DNA of 64,000 nucleotides from Microbacterium hydrothermale. Its GTDB lineage: Bacteria > Actinomycetota > Actinomycetes > Actinomycetales > Microbacteriaceae. A program made the translations under genes and the position numbers. Below are positions 36,810-45,008 of the stretch, piece after piece. The stretch covers positions 1-64,000 of the forward strand of contig NZ_STGM01000010.1 in assembly GCF_004854025.1 (NCBI RefSeq), given 5' to 3'. Below the pieces are notes generated by a model. It was not told the origin of the DNA. It ran no database searches and was given only the letters and a program-made list of their open reading frames with translations. Every line of letters begins with the position of its first letter. Within the stretch, counting starts at the first letter, position 1.

Positions 36810-37671
36810 AGAGTCCTCCTCGGAAGACGAAGAAGGCGGCGAGGCCCGCGGCGACGACGAGCAGCAGCAGCGAGATAGCCGCTGAACCGTTGAAGTCGTT
36901 CTGCCGGAAGGCGTAGAGGTATGCCACCTGGTTGAGCGAATAGTCCAGGCCGACGACGCCCTTGCTTGCCTGCGACAACACGCGTGGCTCGACGAAGAGC
37001 TGCGTTCCGGCGGCGAGTGACATGACGGCCATGTACGAGATCCATTTGCGCAGTAAGGGGATCTGAATGTGCCAGGCGGTGGCGATCGGCCCCGCACCGT
37101 CGATGCGGGCTGCTTCCATGACTTCGACGCTGATGTTGTTCAAAGCGCCGTACATGATGACGATCCAGCCGCCGGCCCCGGCCCAGAAGGCGATGACGGT
37201 GAAAACAATGGGGAGGTTTGCCTCCGTGCCGACGACGTCGACGAAGGTGTCGAAGCCGAGGGCTCGCAGCAAGCCGCTGACGGGACTCACCGTGGGGTCG
37301 AGCATGAACAACCACAACAAAACGCTCGACGCCCCGGCGAGAGCGCCGGGGATGTAGAAGATGAAGCGGGCGGCCGCGGAGAGCCAGCGCACGCGGATGG
37401 CATGGACGATGACGGCGAGGATCACCACGAGGACGATCAGGCTCGTCAGCCAGATGGCTACGAAGGCGGCGACGTGGCCGACGGCGGGAAGGAAGCGGTA
37501 GTCGACGACGACCTTCTGGAAGTTCTGGAACCAGACAAAGGCGCCGTCGCGGGTGAATGCCAGGAAGGCGGCGTAGAGGGTAGGGAAGACGCCGAAGGCC
37601 AGAAGCAGAAGGACGTAGCCGCTGATCATCAGGTAGGCGAACGTCGACTGCGCGCGACGTAGGGAGAACAT
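36796..37671 (-). CDS. Carbohydrate ABC transporter permease (MalF/UgpA type)
   Basis: 291 residues, six predicted helices and the CUT1 signature VEVMEAARIDGAGPIATAWHIQIPLL at about residues 192-217. Forms the channel with the MalG-type partner, whose start overlaps its end by 14 bases. GGAG five bases before ATG 37671. A strong hairpin (37698-37734) separates it from the binding-protein gene and probably lowers its expression relative to the binding protein. Confidence 0.84.
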   Translation of the reverse strand: MFSLRRAQSTFAYLMISGYVLLLLAFGVFPTLYAAFLAFTRDGAFVWFQNFQKVVVDYRFLPAVGHVAAFVAIWLTSLIVLVVILAVIVHAIRVRWLSAAARFIFYIPGALAGASSVLLWLFMLDPTVSPVSGLLRALGFDTFVDVVGTEANLPIVFTVIAFWAGAGGWIVIMYGALNNISVEVMEAARIDGAGPIATAWHIQIPLLRKWISYMAVMSLAAGTQLFVEPRVLSQASKGVVGLDYSLNQVAYLYAFRQNDFNGSAAISLLLLVVAAGLAAFFVFRGGLFERD

Positions 37672-37697
37672 GCTCACTCCGATAGGGGGGGAGGGGT

Positions 37698-37734
37698 GGG
37701 CTGGCCGCAGTCGCATTGCGGCTGCGGCCAGCCC
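37698..37734. terminator. Strong hairpin between binding-protein and permease genes
   Basis: GGGCTGGCCGCAG and CTGCGGCCAGCCC form a perfect 13-bp stem with an 11-base loop, 21 bases past the binding-protein stop (minus strand). Likely an mRNA-stabilising or attenuating hairpin. A similar one follows the binding protein at 47630. Confidence 0.7.
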
Positions 37735-37755
37735 GGGAGGGGGAAGGGCGGCCGG

Positions 37756-39123
37756 TTACTCGCCGACTGTGTAGCCCTGCACCTGTGCCTGGTTGTCCAT
37801 TTCGGTCTTCCACGCGTCGGTGACGCTGGCGACCGTGTTCCCCGCAGTGATGGCGGGCAACACGACCTTGGAGTAGGCCGCCTCGATGCTGAAGCTCGGG
37901 TAGCCCCAGCCCTGCCAGACCGACGACGCTGCGGTAGAGAGCCCGCCCTCGAAGTCGCCCACGTAGAAGTTGCTCGCGGCCTGCTTCTTGAGCCACGCAT
38001 CTGCTGCCGACTGGTAGGCCGGCAGGCCTGCGGCCAGCTCGACGGCCTGGTCGGAACTCGTGACGAACTCGAGGAACTTCTTCGACGCGTCAAGGTTCTT
38101 CGAGTGGCTCGAGGCGTACCAGACGCCGCCGCCGACGTTGCCGGTGACCTTCTCACCGTCAGACCAAGAGAGCGGGGCGGCCACACCAACCGTGCCGGCG
38201 GCGTAGTTCAGGCTCTCCGGGTTCTCGAATAGCGCGCCGGAGTACCATGCCGGCCCGGGGATGCCGAGCAGCTTGTCTTTGTACTTGGTCACGAAGTCGG
38301 TACCGAAGACGCTGTCGGTAACAAGCGTGCCGTTTTCGAGCATGTGGTCGATGAGGTCGGTGACCTTCTCGGACTGCGCGGCGGCGAAGTCTGACGAGAA
38401 GGTGTCGCCTTCCACCTGGAAGATAGGCGCTTCGCCGCCCCAGTAATAGATGTAGGGCGCCTGGAACGAGTCGCCCACCGAGCCGAGGATGTACCCGGGG
38501 TGTTCCGCGGCGAGCTGGTCGCTGAGGTCCTTGTACTCCTCCCACGTGGTGGGAACGGTGTAGCCGAACTGGTCGAACAGCGCCTGGTTGTACCAGAACA
38601 CGACCGGGGCCAAGTCGTTGCGCACACCGTAGACGGCGTCGTCCACAGTCATGGGGGAGAGGGCTCCATCGGTGAAGCCGTCGAGGAAGGAATCGTCGAG
38701 CCAGCCCTTATTCAGCGGGGCCGCGAAGGCCTGCACTCCGTTGTTCTCTTTTGATGCCCACGAGGTGTCGTTCTGCTGCGACGAGAAGACCACATCGGGC
38801 CAACCCTCGCCCGCCTGGTCGAATAGAGCGACCTTTTGCTGGAACGTTCCTGATCCGCCGGAGCCGCCGTCGTAGGTCTCGATGTTCACGGTCACGTCGG
38901 GGTTGGCTTCTTTGAATGCGTTGGCGATGGGCTCACGCGACGAGTCAACCCAGACCGTGATGGCGCTCGACGCGTCCTGCTCGGCGGCGGTGAAGCCGTA
39001 CTGCTCGTCGTTGCCTCCGCCGGTGGCGCTCGGGCTGCAGGCGCTCAGCGCGAGGGCAGATACAACGGCGAGGCCACTGGCGAGAACCAAGCGGCGATGG
39101 ACACGGGGATAGTGCTGCGGCAT
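37756..39123 (-). CDS. Sugar ABC transporter substrate-binding lipoprotein (CUT1)
   Basis: 455 residues. Lipoprotein signal LASGLAVVSALALSAC (Cys at about residue 29), then SSAITVWVDSSREPIANAFK and WPDVVFSSQQNDT of the family-1 solute-binding fold. It captures a mono- or oligosaccharide for the two permeases downstream. CAGGAG before ATG 39123. First gene of the operon importer - dehydratase - GntR, whose promoter carries the ATACGTAATACGTAT palindrome. Its place next to a beta-helix glycosidase-like protein suggests uptake of sugars released outside the cell. Confidence 0.85.
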   Translation of the reverse strand: MPQHYPRVHRRLVLASGLAVVSALALSACSPSATGGGNDEQYGFTAAEQDASSAITVWVDSSREPIANAFKEANPDVTVNIETYDGGSGGSGTFQQKVALFDQAGEGWPDVVFSSQQNDTSWASKENNGVQAFAAPLNKGWLDDSFLDGFTDGALSPMTVDDAVYGVRNDLAPVVFWYNQALFDQFGYTVPTTWEEYKDLSDQLAAEHPGYILGSVGDSFQAPYIYYWGGEAPIFQVEGDTFSSDFAAAQSEKVTDLIDHMLENGTLVTDSVFGTDFVTKYKDKLLGIPGPAWYSGALFENPESLNYAAGTVGVAAPLSWSDGEKVTGNVGGGVWYASSHSKNLDASKKFLEFVTSSDQAVELAAGLPAYQSAADAWLKKQAASNFYVGDFEGGLSTAASSVWQGWGYPSFSIEAAYSKVVLPAITAGNTVASVTDAWKTEMDNQAQVQGYTVGE

Positions 39124-39178
39124 TGCAAGACTCCTGTCTTCTTCGACGAGGCCGGACGACCTCAGGCTAACATAGGCC

Positions 39179-39193
39179 ATACGTAATACGTAT
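39179..39193. promoter_or_regulatory. ATACGTAATACGTAT palindrome in a divergent promoter
   Basis: A 15-base palindrome with one central base, between the binding-protein gene (start 39123, minus) and the kinase gene (start 39243, plus). Related sites occur at 33604 and, less exactly, at 29251. The form fits an FCD-type GntR operator, presumably for the regulator at 33955. Confidence 0.6.
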
Positions 39194-39242
39194 CGCCTGT
39201 TGCGTTGATCACAAATGCGCAACGACACCAAGGGAGTCAGCT

Positions 39243-40190
39243 ATGGCATCCGTCTTGACCTTCGGAGAAACGATGGGTCTCATCCGGGGCGCCGACCTCG
39301 GTGGATGGGAAACAATCTCGAATGCGAACGTCAGCATCGGTGGCGCAGACAGCAACGTCGCAATCGGCCTCAGACGGCTCGGGGTCCAGACCACCTGGAT
39401 CGGTCGGGTCGGAGCGGACGCGCTCGGTCGCCGAATCGAGCGTGAGATCCGCGCCGAGGGCGTGCTCGCACGCGTCATCGTCGACCCAGACCGGCCAACC
39501 GGTCTGATGCTGAAGGAGCGACGCACCGCTACTCACTCTCGAGTCTCGTTCTACCGCCGCGGCAGTGCAGGCAGTGCGCTTAGCCCTGCAGACGTGACGG
39601 ACGAAGAAATCGTCTCATCGGGAGTGGTTCTCGTGAACGGTGTCACCGCGTCGCTCTCAGCGACGGCGCGCGACACCGTTCTTTCAGTAGCGAAGCGAGC
39701 ACAAGCGCATGGCGTGACCGTTGCATTCGATGTCAATCACCGTCCATCGCTCTGGGGGCGCGCAGACGCGCGCGCGCTTTACGTCGAGATCGCACGGTTG
39801 AGCGACCTCGTGTTCGCGGGGGAGGACGAAGCGCGGCTTCTACTGGGCGCCTCTGCCGAATCGACCACAGATCTTGCGTCCAAAGTTGCTGAGCTAGGGC
39901 CCCGGCAGGTTGTAATTAAACGCGGAGCAGCGGGTGCCCTGGCCCATGCCGACGGTGAGATCACGAGCGCGCTCGCTATCCCGATCGACACTGTCGACAC
40001 CGTTGGGGCCGGCGACGCGTTTGTGGCGGGCTATCTAGCCGCATACCTCGACGGCGCACCCGTGATGGCTCGGCTGGCGATGGCCGTGCGATGCGGCGCG
40101 TTTGCGTGTTTGGGACCCGGGGACTGGGAGAGCGCCCCTCGGCGCGAGGATCTCGCTCTCCTGGACGGAGGCGACCCGGTCACCCGGTGA
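39243..40190 (+). CDS. PfkB-family sugar kinase (2-keto-3-deoxygluconate kinase-like)
   Basis: 315 residues. Substrate motif GGADSNVAIGLRRLG (33-47) and the ATP/anion-hole motif DTVGAGDAF with catalytic D258. Ribokinase-fold enzymes of this length in sugar-acid clusters are usually KdgK-type, making 2-keto-3-deoxy-6-phosphogluconate-like products for the KDPG-type aldolase at 31094. Divergent from the importer operon and sharing its palindrome. If the pathway is non-phosphorylative, as in classical bacterial L-fucose oxidation, this kinase has another substrate; that remains undecided. Confidence 0.83.
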   Translation: MASVLTFGETMGLIRGADLGGWETISNANVSIGGADSNVAIGLRRLGVQTTWIGRVGADALGRRIEREIRAEGVLARVIVDPDRPTGLMLKERRTATHSRVSFYRRGSAGSALSPADVTDEEIVSSGVVLVNGVTASLSATARDTVLSVAKRAQAHGVTVAFDVNHRPSLWGRADARALYVEIARLSDLVFAGEDEARLLLGASAESTTDLASKVAELGPRQVVIKRGAAGALAHADGEITSALAIPIDTVDTVGAGDAFVAGYLAAYLDGAPVMARLAMAVRCGAFACLGPGDWESAPRREDLALLDGGDPVTR

Positions 40191-40383
40191 AGGTGTTGCG
40201 GTACGTCAATCGGAAGCAAGGCTGCAACGCTCCACCCGGCCGGTCGCAACGGATATGTCAGAGCGAGGTCGGTACCCCACTCTGCATCGTGGTTTCGCGG
40301 CTACCCCGTTGACGTCTTTTACCCCGGATCGGCTGGCTCACCCGAAAGGTCAACCGGACGCTGTCTGATCTATTCACCCAGGT

Positions 40384-42975
40384 TTACGTATGCGCGGGGT
40401 GCCGTCGCTCGAGTGCCGCTCCCTCGACGTCGACGTTGGGGATGATGCGGTCGAGCCAGTGGGGAAGCCACCAGGCGGACCCGCCGAGCACGTGCATGAC
40501 GGCAGGCATCAGCAACATACGTACGACGAAAGCGTCGAAAAGCACGCCAAGAGCGAGCCCAAGACCGAAGGTCTTGATGATGACCGCCTCAGACGTGATG
40601 AACCCGGAGAAAACGGCGATCATGATGATGGCCGCTGCCGTGACGACAGAGCGTCCGGCACGGAAGCCCTGCGCTACGGCGAGCCGCGGGGCCGCACCGT
40701 GCGCCCACGCTTCGCGCATACCCGTGGTGAGGAAGAGCTGGTAGTCCATCGCGAGACCGAACAGGATGCCGACGAGGATCACGGGCAGGAAGCTCAGGAT
40801 GGGACCGGGGTTGTGTACCCCGAACAGTCCGCCGAGCCATCCCCATTGGAAGACCGCCGTTACGGCGCCGTATGTCGCGAACAGCGACAGCACGAAGCCG
40901 GCGGTGGCAATGAGCGGCACCAGCAACGACCGAAAAACGGCCACCATGATGAGGAAGGACAGTCCGACCACCACGACGAGGTAGACGGGCAGGACGTCGG
41001 CGAGGCCTTCTGAGATGTCGATGTTGATGGCGGCAGCCCCCGCAACACCCAGCTCAATATCGCCGTTCACGGGCGGAAGACTGCGAAGGTCTCGTACGAG
41101 ACGCTCCGTCGATACGGCGTTCGGCCCCTCGCTCGGAACAACCTGGAACACCGCGAGCGTACTGTCGTCGGAAACGGCCACGGGGGCGACTGCATTGACG
41201 TCGTCCTGTGCGAACAGTTCGCGCGCGACTGCGAACTGCAACCCTTGGACGTCTTCCTCGGCTGTGTTGGCGGGCAAGGTGGCGGTGACCAGAAGCGGGG
41301 AATTGGCGCCAGGGCCAAATGCCTCCTCCGTCCATGTGAAGGCTTTGTACCCCGTGGAGTCTTCGGCCTCGGAACCGCCGTCGGGAAGTCCCAGCCGCAT
41401 CGACAGCGCAGGAATAGCGACAACGAGCAGGACGACGGTGGCGACCAGCATCGTGGTAACGGCGCGCAGCGTGGACATTGGCTTGATATTCGACGCCGTA
41501 CCGGTGTGAGCGGTTCGGCGCGGATGCTCGGTGGCGTCCATCACGGGCTCGGCGCCAGTGCGGGCGGCTCGGCGCGGATGCTCTGTGTCGCGGGAGTGGG
41601 CGACCCGGGCGCGAGCGCGACGGCCGAGGATGCGCATGCCCGCGAGGCCGAGCAGAGCCGGTATCAGTGTGACGGCGATGAGCACGGCGGTAAGCACGCT
41701 CACCGCGCCCGCGGTACCCATAAGACCTAGGAATGGAATGCCGACGATGTTGAGCGCAAGTAGCGCGACAATCACCGTCAGGCCGGCGAAGACCACGGCA
41801 GTGCCCGCAGTCCCGTTGGCGAGACCGATGGATTCCACAACTCCAGCGCCCTGCAGCAGCTGTCTCCGGTGGCGATACAGGATGAACAGGGCGTAGTCGA
41901 TGCCGACGGCAAGTCCCAGCATGACACCAAGGAACGGGGTGACGGATGCCATCTGGATCACTCCCGAGAACGACAACGTCGCCATCGCTCCGATTGCAAC
42001 ACCGACGATGGCGGTGACGATGGGGAAGGCGGCCGCGAGGAGCGATCCGAGGACCACAATGAGCACGACCCCGGCGACCGCAACACCCACGACCTCGCCG
42101 ACCCCGAAGATCTCGGGAATACCCTGCGAGATCTCGGTGTTGAACGCGACGTCAACACCGTCAACGCCGGCAGCCGTGAAGTGCTCAACCACGGCCTCCT
42201 TCGAGGCCTCGGACAGCTCCAACCGCGGCTTGTCGAAAGCGACGTTGACGATTGCCGTGGAGCTGTCATCAGAGACTAGACGGATGGCGTCCGCGAACGA
42301 TAGCAGTTCCGCGCCCTCGTCGAGTTGCGCCTCCTGCTCGTCAATCTGGGCAAGCCCGTCGGTCAGCTGCGTCTGCTGCTGCTCGAGCGCCGTGCGCTGC
42401 TGATCGAGCTGCGCCTGTTGAGCGTCGAGTGCGTCGAGCTGAGCCTGCTTCTGGGCGTCGGGCAAAGGTGCGGCCTCCAGCTGCGCACGGCCGGCGTCGA
42501 GTTGCTGCTGAGCCTGGTCGAGCTGCGCAGTTCCCGCGTCGAGCTGTTGCTGCCCCGACTCCGCCTGAACGCGCGCATCACCGAGCTGCTGACGTCCGTC
42601 GACAACCTGCTGACGCTGGGCCTCGAGCTGGGCTTGCGTGCTGAAGGGGTCGGTGACGTTCGCGACATCGGGCAGGTCGTCAGCTGAGGACACCAGCTCG
42701 CTGATGCGCGCCTTCTGGTCGTCACTCAGGGCCGCGCCGTCGTCGGTGCGATAGACGACAGCGCCGGACGCACCACTGAAATCGGGCAACTCCTGCTGCA
42801 GCTCGGCGACGACGTCTCCGGAAGCCGTGCCAGGGATGTCGAAGCTCGAACTCAGGCCCTTGAATCCCAGGGAAAATCCACCCACGACGACACAGAGGAT
42901 GACTGCCCAGGCAACGATCACGGTCCACGCCCGCCGGGCGGCGAAGGTTCCGAGACGGTGCAGTAATTCGGCCAT
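40384..42975 (-). CDS. MMPL/RND-family membrane transporter
   Basis: 863 residues, two MMPL halves, each with a helix, a large extracytoplasmic loop and a five-helix bundle, about 11-12 helices in all. Motif GVMLGLAVGIDYALFILYRHRRQLL and its second-half counterpart VGILFGLAMDYQLFLTTGMREA carry the proton-relay Asp. The first loop contains a ~110-residue Gln-rich heptad coiled coil (about residues 115-225). The cytosolic linker carries a duplicated EHPRR segment. Such proteins export lipids or drugs using proton flow. It is divergent from the TetR gene at 43096, which probably represses it. Confidence 0.87.
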   Translation of the reverse strand: MAELLHRLGTFAARRAWTVIVAWAVILCVVVGGFSLGFKGLSSSFDIPGTASGDVVAELQQELPDFSGASGAVVYRTDDGAALSDDQKARISELVSSADDLPDVANVTDPFSTQAQLEAQRQQVVDGRQQLGDARVQAESGQQQLDAGTAQLDQAQQQLDAGRAQLEAAPLPDAQKQAQLDALDAQQAQLDQQRTALEQQQTQLTDGLAQIDEQEAQLDEGAELLSFADAIRLVSDDSSTAIVNVAFDKPRLELSEASKEAVVEHFTAAGVDGVDVAFNTEISQGIPEIFGVGEVVGVAVAGVVLIVVLGSLLAAAFPIVTAIVGVAIGAMATLSFSGVIQMASVTPFLGVMLGLAVGIDYALFILYRHRRQLLQGAGVVESIGLANGTAGTAVVFAGLTVIVALLALNIVGIPFLGLMGTAGAVSVLTAVLIAVTLIPALLGLAGMRILGRRARARVAHSRDTEHPRRAARTGAEPVMDATEHPRRTAHTGTASNIKPMSTLRAVTTMLVATVVLLVVAIPALSMRLGLPDGGSEAEDSTGYKAFTWTEEAFGPGANSPLLVTATLPANTAEEDVQGLQFAVARELFAQDDVNAVAPVAVSDDSTLAVFQVVPSEGPNAVSTERLVRDLRSLPPVNGDIELGVAGAAAINIDISEGLADVLPVYLVVVVGLSFLIMVAVFRSLLVPLIATAGFVLSLFATYGAVTAVFQWGWLGGLFGVHNPGPILSFLPVILVGILFGLAMDYQLFLTTGMREAWAHGAAPRLAVAQGFRAGRSVVTAAAIIMIAVFSGFITSEAVIIKTFGLGLALGVLFDAFVVRMLLMPAVMHVLGGSAWWLPHWLDRIIPNVDVEGAALERRHPAHT

Positions 42976-43095
42976 TCAGGGGTGTTCCTCTCGTGCGGTG
43001 CGCGCGAGGGAGCACCGTCGGCTCCGACTGTTCTGCGTAAACATAACACGGACCGTCTCGTCTCAATTGTTCTCGGCATCGCGCACAATGTGTGT

Positions 43096-43668
43096 ATGGC
43101 TCTTGCGCGCACCGGTCCCTTCCGCAGCGAGGCGGCGCGCCTGGCAATCCTCGACGCCGCCGTCTCGCTGTTTGCCGAACGCGGCTACGAGCAGATGACG
43201 ATGGAGGGGATTGCGCGACGCGCCGGTGTGGGCAAGCAGACGATCTACCGCTGGTGGCCGAGCAAGGGCGACGTGATTGCCGAGGCCATCCTCGAGGGAC
43301 GTTTGCTTGGTGGACATCGCGAGGTCCCCAACACCGGTAACCCCCGAATCGACCTCGCAGAATGGCTTACGGATCTGTTCACTTTGCGCGCGAGCCCCGA
43401 AGGCGAGGGTTTGGTGCGCTCGCTTGTGGCCGCGGCAGCCGGAAGTGCTCAGACGGGACGGCGACTGCGGGCAGAAATTCTCGCCGCTCCGCTGATGGAG
43501 AGGCTCTCACGGGCTCTCGGTAACGTCACCGGTCCGCGGCTTGAGGCCGCGGCTGATGCTTTGGTAGGAGCAGTCATCCTCCGAGCGCTGAGCCGCGAGG
43601 ACTTCGACGGCGATGACATGCTTCTGCTCGTCGACACAGTTGTGAGCCAAAGCACGCCGCCTGGTTGA
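43096..43668 (+). CDS. TetR-family transcriptional regulator
   Basis: 190 residues. N-terminal HTH AAVSLFAERGYEQMTMEGIA followed by RRAGVGKQTIYRWWPSKGDVIAEA (about residues 17-60), and a ligand-binding C-terminal domain. Start at ATG 43096. It lies 120 bases from the divergent MMPL transporter and most likely controls it. The gap contains ACGGACCGTCTCGTCTC-like sequence but no clear palindrome. Confidence 0.87.
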   Translation: MALARTGPFRSEAARLAILDAAVSLFAERGYEQMTMEGIARRAGVGKQTIYRWWPSKGDVIAEAILEGRLLGGHREVPNTGNPRIDLAEWLTDLFTLRASPEGEGLVRSLVAAAAGSAQTGRRLRAEILAAPLMERLSRALGNVTGPRLEAAADALVGAVILRALSREDFDGDDMLLLVDTVVSQSTPPG

Positions 43669-43904
43669 CACTCCGACCGTGAGTGCCGCCGGCAGATGAA
43701 TTCAATACTGGAAACGCCGATAATCACCGGTTATGTCATTCGCTGCCGTGGGCGGGGAGGCTCCTGCATCTTCCTGCACCTGCGAACCGGCGGGTGAGTC
43801 GGCCAGCGACGTTCGCAAAGTAATCCGGGTTGTGGGGGGCGGCGTGTTGATCCGTTGGCGCTGAGAGGTCCAATTCGAACTGACCCCAGCACATCATTCG
43901 CTCC

Positions 43905-44849
43905 TCACGACACATCGAGACGCTTGGTGAGCAGCCGCTCCGCCAGTGCGGCATCTGTGACCAGCGACTGAACGAGTCCTGAGGTAAGTGCCCCCTCAAC
44001 AGCGCGGGTCTTGCGCTCTCCTCCGGCCACGGCGATGACCTCGGGGATACGGCGGAGCTGGTCCGCGGTAATGGCGATTGTGAGCTCATCTATGTCGGTC
44101 ATAACCCGGCCATTCTCGTCATAGATCACCGCGGCCACCTCGCCCACCGCCCCGCGGGCGACGAGCCGCTCGGCGATGCCCGACTCTATTGCCGCGTCGT
44201 ACAGCTGCGAGTCGGGCGGATCCCACGAGCCGACGGCGACGACGCCTTTCGTCACGTGGTCGAAGTGCGCGAAGGCGTCCGCGATGAGCGGGTCGGAGCG
44301 CAGCGCGGCGGCCGTCGCGGGGCTCTGGACGAGCAGCGGCGCGAAGATCGGGTAGCTTGCACCGCTGCTGGCCGTCGCGACGCGGCGCATAATCTCGACT
44401 GAGTGCTCCTTGACCGAGCCCGCGGCCACCCCGCTCAGGGCGACGAGGTCGCTGGCCGGAAGGCGGGTGAGGTGCCGTGCCATCGCGTTGAGCGTTCGCC
44501 CCGACGTGAATCCGAGCATGTCGCCTTCGACGACGATCTCTTCGAGCAGGCGCGCCGCTGCCTTGCCCAGGGCCTCCTGCAGGGCTCGCGGCTCCTCGCC
44601 GGGCGTGCGGATGACCACCGCGCGGCGTAGGCCGAAGGCGCGACCGAGTGCGATGGACAGCTCGGTGTCGACGTCGACGGGCTCCTGGATCTCGATGCGC
44701 ACGATGCCGAGCTCCCGGGCCTTGTCGATCATCCGCGCCACTTTGAAGCGTGAGATGCCGAGCTCGGCGGCGATGCTCACGTGGCTGGCGTTGTCGAGGT
44801 AGTACCGACGCGCGGCGTGCGTGGTCTGGACCAGTTCCTCGGGGTTCAT
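43905..44849 (-). CDS. SorC/DeoR-family sugar-binding transcriptional regulator
   Basis: 314 residues. N-terminal HTH SHVSIAAELGISRFKVARMI and a large sugar-phosphate-binding domain with LGFTSGRTLNAMA and VVAVGSWDPPDSQLY, typical of SorC-family proteins that bind pentose or polyol phosphates. It is divergent from the RbsABC-type operon; an 18-base palindrome lies between. It probably switches that operon in response to the phosphorylated product of the kinase at 49428. Confidence 0.86.
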   Translation of the reverse strand: MNPEELVQTTHAARRYYLDNASHVSIAAELGISRFKVARMIDKARELGIVRIEIQEPVDVDTELSIALGRAFGLRRAVVIRTPGEEPRALQEALGKAAARLLEEIVVEGDMLGFTSGRTLNAMARHLTRLPASDLVALSGVAAGSVKEHSVEIMRRVATASSGASYPIFAPLLVQSPATAAALRSDPLIADAFAHFDHVTKGVVAVGSWDPPDSQLYDAAIESGIAERLVARGAVGEVAAVIYDENGRVMTDIDELTIAITADQLRRIPEVIAVAGGERKTRAVEGALTSGLVQSLVTDAALAERLLTKRLDVS

Positions 44850-44889
44850 CGATCTCCTTCGACTCGCTCAATCTACCCTCGATCGTGCA

Positions 44890-44939
44890 ACCGCTCAAAT
44901 GAGCGGTGGTGTTGCCCATCTGAGAATTTGGGCTATCGT
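44890..44939 (+). promoter_or_regulatory. SorC-type operator palindrome and promoter of the polyol operon
   Basis: ACCGCTCAAATGAGCGGT (44890-44907) is a perfect 18-base palindrome. It sits directly upstream of -35-like TTGCCC (44912-44917) and -10-like TATCGT (44934-44939), spaced 16 bases. The position just ahead of -35 fits an activator site, or a repressor of the divergent regulator gene. Confidence 0.55.
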
Positions 44940-45008
44940 GGACGCCGAGCAACCCACGGACGGGATTGCAGAACGCGACGGAGCGTGCCGTCGCAGAAGG
45001 GCGCAACG

